Origin: Bacteroidota bacterium
Lineage (GTDB): Bacteria > Bacteroidota > Bacteroidia > Bacteroidales > FEN-979
NCBI GenBank assembly: GCA_026391735.1
Contig: JAPLDL010000003.1
Span: 124,001 to 188,000, forward strand
Direction: 5' to 3'
Length of the DNA: 64,000 nucleotides
Part shown: piece by piece, positions 33,744-42,856 of the stretch
Position numbering within the stretch: the stretch's first letter is position 1
Layout of the letters: each line of letters opens with the position of its first letter
Notes under the pieces: generated by a model
The model's database searches: none
The model's input: the letters and a program-made list of their open reading frames with translations, nothing else
What the model was told of the DNA's origin: nothing
Made by a program: the position numbers and the translations under genes

Positions 33744-36674
33744 TTAAAATTCAACATTTATTCCGGCAATAAATGAAATGGCCTGAGGGTATGTGCCATA
33801 GTCTATCCCCATTTCGGTGGCACTGTTCCCGTAGGCGTTCACTTCCGGATCGTAACCTGTATACTTGGTGAGCGTAAGCAGGTTCTGCCCGGTGACATAG
33901 ACAGAAAGCTTTGGTACACCTTTCTTCTTTTTAGTATTTTCAATAACCTTGTAAGAGAGTGTCACTGATTTTAATCTCACATACGATCCGTCCTCTATGA
34001 ACCTTGAAGAATTTTTCACGTTATCCATATTTCCGTTACCCACAACCTTTGGTATATTGGTGATGGTGTTGGTAGGAGTCCAGCGGTCCATGACGATTGT
34101 AGACTGGTTCTTTGAGTCGAACATACCTTCCAGGTCGATACGGGTGGCATTATAGATCTGGTTCCCGAAACTACCCTGAACAAAGACTGAAAGATCAAAT
34201 CTCCAGTAGCTGAATGTATTGGTGATCCCGAAGATATACTTGGGCTGTGCATGGCCGATCACGGTACGATCGCCGGGGTCGAGGATCCCATTCCCGTTGA
34301 CATCGGCATATTTGATCATACCGGTCTTGGGGTCAACACCTTCAGAGATGTAACCGTAGAAAGTTCCCAGGGGCATCCCTGCTTTGACGATAGCCACATC
34401 CTGGTTGTTGCTGTAAATCCTTCCGAAATAATAGACATCTGTATATTTCAGTTCCTTCACCATATTACGGTTGAATGAAATGTTGAAATCGGTGTTCCAG
34501 CCGAATTTACTTGCGAAATTGACCGTGTGCAGGTTAAACTCCATCCCCTTGTTCTCGATCGTTCCGGCATTGGTTTGCATGGTCGTTATCGGTAAGGAAG
34601 CAGGAAGCTGCACATTCAGCAAAACATCGTTAGTGAGTTTATAGTAAGCATCAACATTCAGGATGATCCTCGAGTTGAACATTGAAAGATCGATCCCTAG
34701 GTTTGTCTGGCTGGTGGTCTCCCATTTCAGGTCGGGATTCCCGTAGGTCACCTGTACGGCTGAAGGTCCCGATAAAGGATTGGTGGCAGTGCGGCGGTAA
34801 TAGCTGATAAGCCCGTAACGAGCATAATTCGGGATGCCTTCCTGGTTCCCGTTCTTTCCCCATCCGCCCCTGATCTTCAGGTCGTTGATAACTTTAATTC
34901 CCTTCCAGAAATTTTCACCTGAAATTCTCCAGCCGGCCGAGAAAGCAGGCATAGTCCCCCAGGGATTTGCCAACTTTGAGGAACCATCACGGCGAACACT
35001 TACAGTAAGGTAATATTTGCTTGCATAATCATAGGTAGCCCTGCCGAAAAATGAAGCAAGGGCCCATTGCTGAATATCGGTTGATGCCGACACCGTATTA
35101 GCCGCATTCAGGGTTGTAACGGTAACATTGGAAGGAAAATCATTCCCCCAGATGTAAGAATCATTGTAAGTGTATTTCTGCTGACTGGCTCCCAGCAAAG
35201 CAGAAAGCTTATGCTTACCCCATTGCTTGTTGTAATTCAGGGTGTTTTCCCAAAGCCAGGTAAGGCTATTGCTCTTATCGGCCTGGCCTACACCGTTTTC
35301 CTGCCGGCCATAATTGGTGCGGAAGGGATCAAGGTAATAGTCCCATTGGTGGCTGGTGTAATCAATACCGAAATTGGTTGTAAATGTAAGGCCTTTGATA
35401 ATGGTAGCCGTAATATTCAGGTTACCGAAAACCCTGAAATCGATTGCTTTCTGGGCAGGTCCCTCCATATACGCAATAGGGTTCTCCCAAGAGGGCTGGA
35501 ATGGGTTAGGATCAAACTGGCCACTGCCGTCGGGTTTATATACATTTAAGAAAGGAGGAGTGTTCAGGGTGCTCATAATAACCCCGCCACGACCGGAACT
35601 CGCATTGTCAGGAGTATCTTCAGTCTTTGAATAGATCATATTTACATTGGTGGAGGTCTTCAACCAGGATCTTAATTCATTATCCAGATTGATCCTGAAG
35701 TTGATCCTGCTGAACTGAGCTGGTTTGATAATACCTGCTTCACTGAGATATCCCAGGGATGAGTAATATCGGTTCTTTTCGTTTCCTCCTGAAGCTGAAA
35801 GCTGGTATGACTGGTTAAACCCTTTCCCGAAGACAAGGCTGTTCCAGTCGGTGTACCCTGTCCACGTAGGATCCAGGGAACCCGGGGCGATCTGGTCGAT
35901 CAGGTCACGGTATTGTTTTGTATTCAGGGTCTCGATCGGTTTCCTGAGCCATGAAGTCCCTATGTAAGTTTGGAATTTAATAACGGGAGTGTTTTCTTTA
36001 CCCCTGAAAGTGGTGATGGTTACAACTCCGTTAGCTGCCCTTGCTCCATAAATTGCGGCTGATGAAGCATCCTTGAGAACACTCATGGAAGCGATATCGC
36101 TGGGGTTCAGGCCCCTGATATCGGTCGTGGGCACACCGTCTACAACATAAAGGGGGTCGTTACCTGCCAGGACCGAGGTTGTACCGCGCACATGGACAAC
36201 AATTTCCCCTCCCGGTTTTCCTGAAGGTTGCACTACGTCAACACCTGCTGCTTTTCCCTGCAGGGCTTGTGCAGCGGAAGTGATTGGCCTGTCTTCAATG
36301 TCTTTCTGATCAACCACCGAGACAGCTGTAGTAAGGTCTTTTTTGACCTGGGTGCCATAACCAATGACGACAACTTCATTCAGAACACTAACATTCTCAT
36401 GCATTACAACATTAATGCTGGTTTGAGTCTCAACTTTGATATCCTGTGAGATATAACCGATATAACTGAATTTTAAGACTCCTTTATCGACATTGATCTG
36501 GTAATTTCCGTTTGGATCGGTGGTTGTTCCCTTGGTTGTTCCCACCAATTGAATCGTAACGCCTGGCAATCCAATTCCATCGGCGTCAGTGACTTTACCT
36601 GAAATATTCCTGTTTTGGGCAAAAACAGATAAAGACAAAACGGCAAAGAAAATCAGCGTAAAATGTTTAATCAT
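33744..36674 (-). CDS. susC-like: SusC/RagA-type TonB-dependent transporter
   Basis: A 976-residue outer-membrane transporter. Signal peptide 1-19; carboxypeptidase-D-like regulatory domain about 22-95 (ISGKVTDADGIGLPGVTIQL); TonB-dependent plug with the SusC-specific ALQGKAAGVDVVQPSG and DPLYVVDGVP motifs; then a 22-strand barrel ending in a terminal Phe. It imports oligosaccharides delivered by SusD using TonB energy. The upstream gap contains a terminator-like hairpin. Confidence 0.96.
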   Translation of the reverse strand: MIKHFTLIFFAVLSLSVFAQNRNISGKVTDADGIGLPGVTIQLVGTTKGTTTDPNGNYQINVDKGVLKFSYIGYISQDIKVETQTSINVVMHENVSVLNEVVVIGYGTQVKKDLTTAVSVVDQKDIEDRPITSAAQALQGKAAGVDVVQPSGKPGGEIVVHVRGTTSVLAGNDPLYVVDGVPTTDIRGLNPSDIASMSVLKDASSAAIYGARAANGVVTITTFRGKENTPVIKFQTYIGTSWLRKPIETLNTKQYRDLIDQIAPGSLDPTWTGYTDWNSLVFGKGFNQSYQLSASGGNEKNRYYSSLGYLSEAGIIKPAQFSRINFRINLDNELRSWLKTSTNVNMIYSKTEDTPDNASSGRGGVIMSTLNTPPFLNVYKPDGSGQFDPNPFQPSWENPIAYMEGPAQKAIDFRVFGNLNITATIIKGLTFTTNFGIDYTSHQWDYYLDPFRTNYGRQENGVGQADKSNSLTWLWENTLNYNKQWGKHKLSALLGASQQKYTYNDSYIWGNDFPSNVTVTTLNAANTVSASTDIQQWALASFFGRATYDYASKYYLTVSVRRDGSSKLANPWGTMPAFSAGWRISGENFWKGIKVINDLKIRGGWGKNGNQEGIPNYARYGLISYYRRTATNPLSGPSAVQVTYGNPDLKWETTSQTNLGIDLSMFNSRIILNVDAYYKLTNDVLLNVQLPASLPITTMQTNAGTIENKGMEFNLHTVNFASKFGWNTDFNISFNRNMVKELKYTDVYYFGRIYSNNQDVAIVKAGMPLGTFYGYISEGVDPKTGMIKYADVNGNGILDPGDRTVIGHAQPKYIFGITNTFSYWRFDLSVFVQGSFGNQIYNATRIDLEGMFDSKNQSTIVMDRWTPTNTITNIPKVVGNGNMDNVKNSSRFIEDGSYVRLKSVTLSYKVIENTKKKKGVPKLSVYVTGQNLLTLTKYTGYDPEVNAYGNSATEMGIDYGTYPQAISFIAGINVEF

Positions 36675-36717
36675 AATCTGAGGTTTTAATGATTTTTACT
36701 GCTTATGGACTTTCGTT

Positions 36718-36760
36718 AAAAATCAAGAGTGAGACAGTTACCCGCTCACTCCTGATTTTA
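36718..36760 (-). terminator. Terminator-like hairpin between PKD lipoprotein gene and susC
   Basis: On the minus strand an arm AAAATCAGGAGTGAG pairs with CTCACTCTTGATTTT (one mismatch) across an 11-base loop and is followed by TTAACG. Placed inside the operon it may end most transcripts after the first gene and let a fraction continue into susC and the enzymes. Confidence 0.6.
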
Positions 36761-36785
36761 ACTGAACAATTAGATCGTCTTTTGT

Positions 36786-38567
36786 TTAACGCTCCAGAAC
36801 TGTTGACCAAGCTGAGGAACCGTCGTGAGCGGCTGAAATATCTACTGAAACAAACAAATACTCTTTTGATCCGGTATTGGCATAACCCATAACCGAATAG
36901 GTATTGGTTGCCGAGCCGAAATTAGGAGCTTTGGTGTTGTCAGAGTTTTCACCACCCTGAATACCGCTTGCTACACCATTATACCCTTTGTAGAAGCCAA
37001 GGAATGCTGCAAAACCGGTACCATTGGTGAGTGTAATGGTCGGATTGGTTGTGCCTGTACCGGGAGTAAACACATAAGTATGTGTTGCGCAGCTTCCGAA
37101 AGCAGCTCCGGGGCTGGCAGCAATGTCTGCATCAGTCCAGCAGCCGTTGGGAGTGCCGAAATAACCATCATTTCTTGCACTGCCATTAGTGGCATAGGTA
37201 AAGTTTCCGCCTGCGCCGAAAGTAAAGGTATTTGTTGGCATGCAAGTCCAGTTATCGGTTCCGGTTCCGCTTTCCAGCATAGCCTTGGTTACATGCCACC
37301 AGTCATTTTTGCCCAGGCCTGAACCTACGAAAACTGCATAATCATCAATACGTACTTTCCAGGAGGCTCCCTTCAGAATTGCATCTGTGAGAACCGTTGT
37401 GGAAACAAAGGCTACAGAAGTTGAAGTTGTGCTTCCATTCGGGTTCGTAGCGGTTAAAACAATGGTGTAAATACCATCCGCTGCATAAGTATGAACAGGG
37501 CTGGCTGCCGTTGATGTTTGTCCGTCGCCAAAATCCCATGCATATGAATCAGCACCGGTTGAGGTGTTGGTAAATGTTACAGTGAGGCCGCTGATTGCCT
37601 GTGTGAAACCTGCTACAGGTTTCTTCCCGGGAATAGGAGGTTCGTCTGCAGGATTGTCATAATGCATCAGGACAAATCTCCAGTAACCACCGCTCTGAGT
37701 GGGATCCCATCTGTAAACGCCTTCAATGATAAGAGTATCGATAGGGCCTTCGGTGAGTTTGATGATCTTATACTGCACTGAATCAAGAGGAACTTTCGTT
37801 TCAGAACCATTTCCTAATTTGAAAAAGCCTGCGAAAGCGCCTTTACCAAGTGTTGTCAGCGTTGACCCACCTGGAATCACTCTCATGGCATAAGAATGAG
37901 TTCCGCCTCCCCATGTGCTAAGATCTTCACCATTCGGTCCTAACATGCTTGAAGTATCACCACAAACGGCGGTAGGATCTGCGAAAATTCCTCCTTCACG
38001 CCAAAAATCTCCATGAGCATTGAACACCATGGTCCCACCATTGCGGTAGAAAGTCCATTCATCGTTAAGCTGGCAGGGACGATTGGCCAATTCATCATTA
38101 TTCAAACCAACGGCCCACCATATTGTTGAGTGGTCTTCAGGTCCGCATTCGAGAGGATAACGACCTGTGGTAGTCTGACGCAAAAGCTTCCATGTCTTTG
38201 ATACCGTTCCGGCAAGTTTGGTAAGCTCGGCATTGGGATCAGTAATAGTAAGGCTGACGGTATACGAAGTTTTAGTTGAGCCGTCAGTGGAGGTTGCAGT
38301 GAGAACTACAGAATAAGTTCCGACAGCAGCATAGAGATGAGACGGACTGGTCTCGGTTGAAGTAGAATTATCACCGAAATTCCATGAAAGTGATGAAAAA
38401 TTTGCTGATGCATTCTTGAAATTGATTTTCAGAAAATTCGACGCATCGACCGAATAAGTGAAGCTGGCGATGACGTCCGGTGTTGTTTCTTTTTTCTTGC
38501 AAGAAGCAAGAAGGACAAGGACCATTACGATCAACATCGTCCAGGAATACTTGGGAACGTTTTTCAT
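36786..38567 (-). CDS. Surface lipoprotein with two PKD plus beta-domain modules (probable glycan-binding protein)
   Basis: A 593-residue lipoprotein (lipobox LLASC, Cys23). It consists of two repeats of the same pair: a PKD domain (about 34-110 and 320-395, both with WxFGD and SHLYAAxGTY or VHTYAADGIY) followed by a roughly 190-residue aromatic-rich domain (WKLLRQ...WWAV and WKVRIDD...WWHV). The second members also share HSYAM/HTYVF and FAGFFKLGNG/FAAFLGFYKG blocks, so the gene arose by internal duplication. Position and architecture fit a surface glycan-binding protein. It is the first gene of the locus rather than following SusD. Binding activity is inferred. Confidence 0.8.
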   Translation of the reverse strand: MKNVPKYSWTMLIVMVLVLLASCKKKETTPDVIASFTYSVDASNFLKINFKNASANFSSLSWNFGDNSTSTETSPSHLYAAVGTYSVVLTATSTDGSTKTSYTVSLTITDPNAELTKLAGTVSKTWKLLRQTTTGRYPLECGPEDHSTIWWAVGLNNDELANRPCQLNDEWTFYRNGGTMVFNAHGDFWREGGIFADPTAVCGDTSSMLGPNGEDLSTWGGGTHSYAMRVIPGGSTLTTLGKGAFAGFFKLGNGSETKVPLDSVQYKIIKLTEGPIDTLIIEGVYRWDPTQSGGYWRFVLMHYDNPADEPPIPGKKPVAGFTQAISGLTVTFTNTSTGADSYAWDFGDGQTSTAASPVHTYAADGIYTIVLTATNPNGSTTSTSVAFVSTTVLTDAILKGASWKVRIDDYAVFVGSGLGKNDWWHVTKAMLESGTGTDNWTCMPTNTFTFGAGGNFTYATNGSARNDGYFGTPNGCWTDADIAASPGAAFGSCATHTYVFTPGTGTTNPTITLTNGTGFAAFLGFYKGYNGVASGIQGGENSDNTKAPNFGSATNTYSVMGYANTGSKEYLFVSVDISAAHDGSSAWSTVLER

Positions 38568-38607
38568 TTTTGTAAGGATTTTAAATTAATAATCAGATTA
38601 TGTAAGG

Positions 38608-38639
38608 CAAATATAATGCAGATCAAGAGGTTTAACAAA
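38608..38639 (-). promoter_or_regulatory. Promoter of the glycan-utilization operon
   Basis: Minus strand: TTTG (38639-38636), 20 bases, TATATTTG (38615-38608). This matches the Bacteroidota -33/-7 pattern closely. Predicted start is about 33 bases before the ATG at 38567. Confidence 0.7.
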
Positions 38640-38755
38640 TCACAACGTAAATTAATTATGATTTTTTAACTCTTTAACTAAAAAAGCATCTTTAAATCAG
38701 CTAAACACAGATCGGATCATATTCTCCGGTCGGCATCACAATCATTAAAAATACA

Positions 38756-38774
38756 TAGTGTAATTAGGACACTA
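38756..38774. promoter_or_regulatory. Inverted repeat, candidate operator
   Basis: TAGTGT, 7-base spacer AATTAGG, ACACTA. Perfect 6-base arms in the divergent region between the operon promoter and the regulator. It is a possible binding site for the NUDIX/winged-helix protein; this is inference. Confidence 0.4.
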
Positions 38775-38917
38775 AGTTATAAATATTTAATTTTGGTTTC
38801 CAAATATTCCGGGAAAAAAAAGAAATTTTTTTTAAAAATAAGTCTCTCACGTTTTAATTGTTTGAATATCAGTAATATGAATTTAATAATCTTTTCATTA
38901 TAACTTGCCGGAATCAG

Positions 38918-38992
38918 GAAAACGGGTATTGGACTAACTAAAATACTGCCATTTCACCTACTTTTGCCGCCATTCGCTTTGAAAACGGGTAT
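38918..38992. promoter_or_regulatory. Two 12-base direct repeats flanking the regulator promoter
   Basis: GAAAACGGGTAT occurs at 38918-38929 and again at 38981-38992, 63 bases apart (six helical turns), on either side of the -7 box TACTTTTG at 38959-38966. The arrangement suits autoregulation by a dimeric or looping regulator. Confidence 0.5.
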
Positions 38993-39013
38993 CATCAATA
39001 AACGAATTATATC

Positions 39014-39760
39014 ATGCCTGGATCAAAAATACTCAGAAACCTGAATCCCCACGTTTCGGTGGATTGTGTGGTTTTTGGTTTCGAGTTCGGCAGGCTCAAC
39101 GTTTTATTGATAGAGCGTAACACGAGTTTTAAAGGAAAAGAATACCATGACCTGAAACTTCCCGGGGATCTGGTGCGCAAAGATGAAGACCTGGATACGG
39201 CAGCATCAAGAGTCTTGAGGGAACTCACTGGTCTCGACAAGATCTACCTAAAACAATTCGCTGCCATCGGATCGCCGGTGAGGTTAAAGAGACAGGCAAG
39301 GGATATGGAATGGCTGCGAAGCATTGGCCATCCGGAAGAAATAGTTGTTACCATAGCCTATTATTCCCTTATCAATATTGACCAGGATAAAGCCGCCAGT
39401 TTCTTACTTCAGCCACATTCCCGCTGGTACATGGTATCTGAAGTGAATGATCTGGCCTTTGACCATATTGCTATTTTGCAGCAGGCACTTGAAATATTAA
39501 GGGCCGATTTGAAGTCTAAACCTATAGCTTATGAACTTTTACCTCCAAAATTCACCCTCGGGCAATTACAGCAATTACATGAAGTTATTTTAGGAGTGAA
39601 GCTCGACAAACGCAATTTCCGGAAAAAGGTTGCCAACATGCCATACATCATGCCAATCAACGAGAAACAGATAGATGTATCACACAAGCCGGCACAGTAC
39701 TTCAGTTTCCACCGTAAGATCTACGAAAAAACAAAAACTGCCTCTTTCAGTGCTTGCTGA
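39014..39760 (+). CDS. NUDIX-winged-helix transcription regulator (NrtR/AraR-like)
   Basis: A 248-residue protein with an N-terminal NUDIX-like domain (about 12-150) and a C-terminal winged helix (about 160-235, FTLGQLQQLHEVILGVKLDKRNFRKKV). The NUDIX box is degenerate: GDLVRKDEDLDTAASRVL is followed by RELTGL, lacking the EE metal ligands of REuxEExGu, so it probably senses a ligand instead of hydrolysing it. Members of this group in the phylum regulate NAD or sugar genes. Being divergent from the glycan operon with repeats in between, it is the best candidate regulator of that locus and of itself. Confidence 0.85.
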   Translation: MPGSKILRNLNPHVSVDCVVFGFEFGRLNVLLIERNTSFKGKEYHDLKLPGDLVRKDEDLDTAASRVLRELTGLDKIYLKQFAAIGSPVRLKRQARDMEWLRSIGHPEEIVVTIAYYSLINIDQDKAASFLLQPHSRWYMVSEVNDLAFDHIAILQQALEILRADLKSKPIAYELLPPKFTLGQLQQLHEVILGVKLDKRNFRKKVANMPYIMPINEKQIDVSHKPAQYFSFHRKIYEKTKTASFSAC

Positions 39761-39771
39761 TCACGAGGTTC

Positions 39772-40884
39772 CTATACTTTCAGGAAAATCTTTTTTCTAT
39801 AAAGAAAGTAAAGGAATGACCACTTTACAAGGATTACACAGAATGCGTAAAATACCGGTTTAAAACTGCCTAAAGAGTCAGCAAAACCATGAATGAAAAT
39901 GTTGGCAATGATCCCGAAATCGAATATTCCCTGGACCACATAAATGGTTATTGGATTTAAGCCGATGACAATAAAAGGGAATGCCCATTTTTTATATCCT
40001 TTCACATCGATGATCCAGAAAAAAGTGCATAGCAACAGGAAGGAAATTCCTGCTGTAAGCATTACATAAGATCCGGTCCACAAGTACTTGTTGACCGGGA
40101 AAACCAGGCTCCATAATAATGCAGTAACAATAAATGATATACCTGCAATAAGCAGGTTCCTGATCTTTTTCATGTTGCTGCCTGCCCCAAGAAGCCACCT
40201 CCCGGCCAGCACTCCGAACAGTACATTTGTTATGGCGGGGAACATGGTAAGAATACCTTCATTATCGCCATATGTATAACAACAGAAAGATCCCGGTAAG
40301 AACTGCCTGTCGATATACCCGCAAAGATTCCCCTGGGGTGTCAGATCATATACATGAAATCCCGGGGCCGGAACAAGCAACAAAACAAGCCAGTAAATTA
40401 TAAGAATGGAGCCGGCCCAAATCAGTTGCCCTTTATTTTTAAAATTCATCACGATAAGGGAAGCGAAGAAATAGGTCACGGCAAACCTCTGCAGAACACC
40501 CGAATAGCGCTGTCCCGCGAAATCCAGGTTAAAAAGCCCGTTATAAATCAATCCCAACAAGAAAAGCAACAAGGTCCTTCTGATGATATGGTAATATAAT
40601 TTCTTTCGGGAGTCCCCTCTTTCCAGGCGGCGTGTTATGGATAAGGGCATGGCAATCCCCATAATAAACAGGAATAATGGGAAAATAATATCATAGAAAC
40701 GAAATCCGGCCCAGGCAGGGTGATCAAGCTGGGTCGCAAGGCGATGACAGAAAGGTGTGTTTATAAATGTAAGCAATGCGACGAAGAATGCATCCCCGCT
40801 TGTTATCCAGAACATATCAAAACCTCTTAAGGCATCAATGGAAACAATACGTTGAGTTTGTGTTTCTGTTGTTACGTCTTTCAT
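39772..40884 (-). CDS. HGSNAT/YeiB-like membrane acyltransferase (DUF5009-type)
   Basis: A 370-residue protein with about ten hydrophobic helices. The N-terminal RIVSIDALRGFDMFWI motif and the IIFPLFLFIMGIAMPLS segment are typical of the heparan-alpha-glucosaminide N-acetyltransferase-like family, in which the following His/Asn residues transfer acetyl groups across the membrane. It ends 12 bases from the regulator gene in convergent orientation. A link to the glycan locus (for example acetylation of a sugar) is possible but not shown. Confidence 0.85.
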   Translation of the reverse strand: MKDVTTETQTQRIVSIDALRGFDMFWITSGDAFFVALLTFINTPFCHRLATQLDHPAWAGFRFYDIIFPLFLFIMGIAMPLSITRRLERGDSRKKLYYHIIRRTLLLFLLGLIYNGLFNLDFAGQRYSGVLQRFAVTYFFASLIVMNFKNKGQLIWAGSILIIYWLVLLLVPAPGFHVYDLTPQGNLCGYIDRQFLPGSFCCYTYGDNEGILTMFPAITNVLFGVLAGRWLLGAGSNMKKIRNLLIAGISFIVTALLWSLVFPVNKYLWTGSYVMLTAGISFLLLCTFFWIIDVKGYKKWAFPFIVIGLNPITIYVVQGIFDFGIIANIFIHGFADSLGSFKPVFYAFCVILVKWSFLYFLYRKKIFLKV

Positions 40885-40901
40885 GGCTAAACGATTTTAG
40901 A

Positions 40902-41885
40902 TTATTCGTGGGGTTGAATTTCCTGAATTTCAGCCAGGACCGAATCAATTTCCTGCAAACTACCGGCCGTTACCAGCTTCATCCTGTAAGGTTTAAACCC
41001 GGCTATGCCTTTAAAATACCCGCTGTAAAGCTTGCGCATTTCGAACAATGTCGCCCGCTCGCCTTTATAGGCAAGGGATTTTTCCAGGTGTAAGCGCAAT
41101 ATTTTTATCCTGTTGCTTACGGATGGCGGAGATAGTATCTTATCATTCGCGAGGAATGCTTTCACTTCAGCGAATATCCACGGATTGCCCACGGCGGCCC
41201 GGCCAATCAGAATGCCATCCACTCCATAACGGTCCTTCATTTCCTTTGCTTTTGGGCCAGTGTCAATATCTCCGTTGCCAAACACTGGAATATGCATTCT
41301 GGGATTATTTTTCACCTCACCAATCAGGGTCCAGTCGGCTTTGCCTCCATACAACTGAGTACGGGTTCGGCCATGAATACTGATAGCTTGTATCCCAACA
41401 TCCTGCAGCCGTTCGGCAATCTCAACTATTTCAAGGTGTTTTTCATCCCAGCCCAGACGGGTTTTTGCAGTGACAGGAAGTTTTGTGGATTTTACTACCT
41501 CCCCGGCCATAGCTGTCATCTTCGGAATATCCTGAAGAAGGGCAGCACCGCCCCCTTTCATGACGATCTTTCGCACAGGACATCCGAAATTAAGGTCAAT
41601 GAAATCAGGACCCTCATTTTCGGCCGCTTCAGCCGCCTTTTTCATTGAATCAATATTGGCCCCGAAAATCTGAATGCCTATAGGCCTTTCCTTCGGTTCG
41701 AACTGCATTTTAATCCTGCTCTTCCAGGCATCCCTGATAAGCCCTTCGGCAGCAATGAATTCGGTGATCAGTACATCCGCCCCAAAATCCCTGCAGATTG
41801 AACGAAATGGGGAATCGGTCACATCTTCCATGGGAGCAAGGATAACTGGAAATTCACCGGCTTCGATCTGACCTATCCTGACCAA
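40902..41885 (-). CDS. dusB: tRNA-dihydrouridine synthase
   Basis: FMN- and NADPH-dependent enzyme reducing uridines in the tRNA D-loop. The TIM-barrel start VILAPMEDVTDSPFR, the catalytic Cys102 in LNFGCPVRKIVMKGGGAALL, the HGRTRTQLYGG block and GRAAVGNPWIF are all present, followed by the C-terminal helical domain. 327 residues is normal. The gene is 17 bases upstream of the acyltransferase-like gene and has a TATTTTTG box at 41903-41910. Confidence 0.95.
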   Translation of the reverse strand: MVRIGQIEAGEFPVILAPMEDVTDSPFRSICRDFGADVLITEFIAAEGLIRDAWKSRIKMQFEPKERPIGIQIFGANIDSMKKAAEAAENEGPDFIDLNFGCPVRKIVMKGGGAALLQDIPKMTAMAGEVVKSTKLPVTAKTRLGWDEKHLEIVEIAERLQDVGIQAISIHGRTRTQLYGGKADWTLIGEVKNNPRMHIPVFGNGDIDTGPKAKEMKDRYGVDGILIGRAAVGNPWIFAEVKAFLANDKILSPPSVSNRIKILRLHLEKSLAYKGERATLFEMRKLYSGYFKGIAGFKPYRMKLVTAGSLQEIDSVLAEIQEIQPHE

Positions 41886-41902
41886 AATTCATTATTTTAG
41901 CG

Positions 41903-41910
41903 CAAAAATA
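41903..41910 (-). promoter_or_regulatory. -7 box of dusB
   Basis: Minus strand TATTTTTG, a perfect TAnnTTTG match, 17 bases before the ATG at 41885. No clear -33 TTG. Confidence 0.45.
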
Positions 41911-41929
41911 GCCAATTCATTAACATCTG

Positions 41930-42850
41930 ATGAAACAAGCCCTTTTCTCAAACCTTACTCCATTTAGTCGCCTGGTCTTCGCCATAGCCCTGACCTTTTC
42001 CTGTTTCATCCTGTTCTTTTTTGCTGCCCTGCTTCTCGCTTTACCGATATTTCATCTCAGTCTCACCGGGACTCTTGCCATCCTTAACCAGATAGATGAT
42101 CCTAAAGCCCTCAGGATATTGGAGTATTTCCAGGTGACCCAGTCGGTAGGCCTCTTTATTATTCCCCCTGTCCTTGCAGGTTTCCTTTTGGAGGGAAATT
42201 CCTGGACCTACCTGAAGGCAAACCAGACAGGCAAAGGCAATGTGTATTTCATTGTTTTCCTGCTGATGTTCGTTTCCCTTCCCTTCATCAACTGGCTGGT
42301 CGATCTCAACCAGATGATGAAACTGCCAGAATTTCTGAAAGGAATGGAAGACTGGATGAAGAGCGCCGAGGAGCAGGCCGGGAAACTGACAGATTCTTTT
42401 CTTGCAGGCTCATCCTTCGGTAATTTCCTGTTCAACATCTTTATGATAGGCATTCTCCCGGCTGTAGGGGAGGAGTTCATGTTCAGGGGATTATTGCAGA
42501 AGTTGCTGAAAGGATGGCTCAAAAACATTCACCTTGCTGTTTTCATAACAGGCTTCCTGTTCGCCCTCATGCACCTGCAGTTTTACGGCCTGCTGCCAAG
42601 GATGATCCTGGGTGTGATCTTCGGTTATCTTTTTTACTGGAGCGGATCCATCTGGGTGCCTGTATTCGCACATTTCGTAAATAACAGCGGAGCTATCATC
42701 ATCTCTTACCTTGCCAACCTTGGGCTCATAAGTCAGAAATACCAGGATTTCGGAAGTACTCATAATGTTTTTCTCATTCTTCTAAGCCTGCTTATGACGA
42801 CTTCCTGCCTGTTTATGGTTTACAGGCGAAAACCGCTTTACCCAAGTTAA
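41930..42850 (+). CDS. CPBP-family intramembrane metalloprotease
   Basis: A 306-residue membrane protein with about eight helices. The abortive-infection/CAAX-protease motifs are present: EEFMFRG (Glu181, Glu182, Arg186), the later FALMHLQFYG His and the VFAHFVNNS His. Such proteases cut prenylated or membrane proteins and sometimes give bacteriocin immunity. It lies 6 bases before the next membrane protein gene in the same direction. Confidence 0.92.
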   Translation: MKQALFSNLTPFSRLVFAIALTFSCFILFFFAALLLALPIFHLSLTGTLAILNQIDDPKALRILEYFQVTQSVGLFIIPPVLAGFLLEGNSWTYLKANQTGKGNVYFIVFLLMFVSLPFINWLVDLNQMMKLPEFLKGMEDWMKSAEEQAGKLTDSFLAGSSFGNFLFNIFMIGILPAVGEEFMFRGLLQKLLKGWLKNIHLAVFITGFLFALMHLQFYGLLPRMILGVIFGYLFYWSGSIWVPVFAHFVNNSGAIIISYLANLGLISQKYQDFGSTHNVFLILLSLLMTTSCLFMVYRRKPLYPS

Positions 42851-42856
42851 CGATGT

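Larger units (their letters stand above)
38568..39013 (+). other. AT-rich divergent control region of the glycan locus and its regulator
   Basis: 446 bases without a gene. It holds the operon promoter (38608-38639, minus), an inverted repeat TAGTGT-N7-ACACTA (38756-38774), a homopolymer-rich A/T stretch near 38810-38850, two direct repeats of GAAAACGGGTAT (38918-38929 and 38981-38992) and a plus-strand -7 box TACTTTTG (38959-38966) for the regulator gene. I see no coding sequence. Confidence 0.7.
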
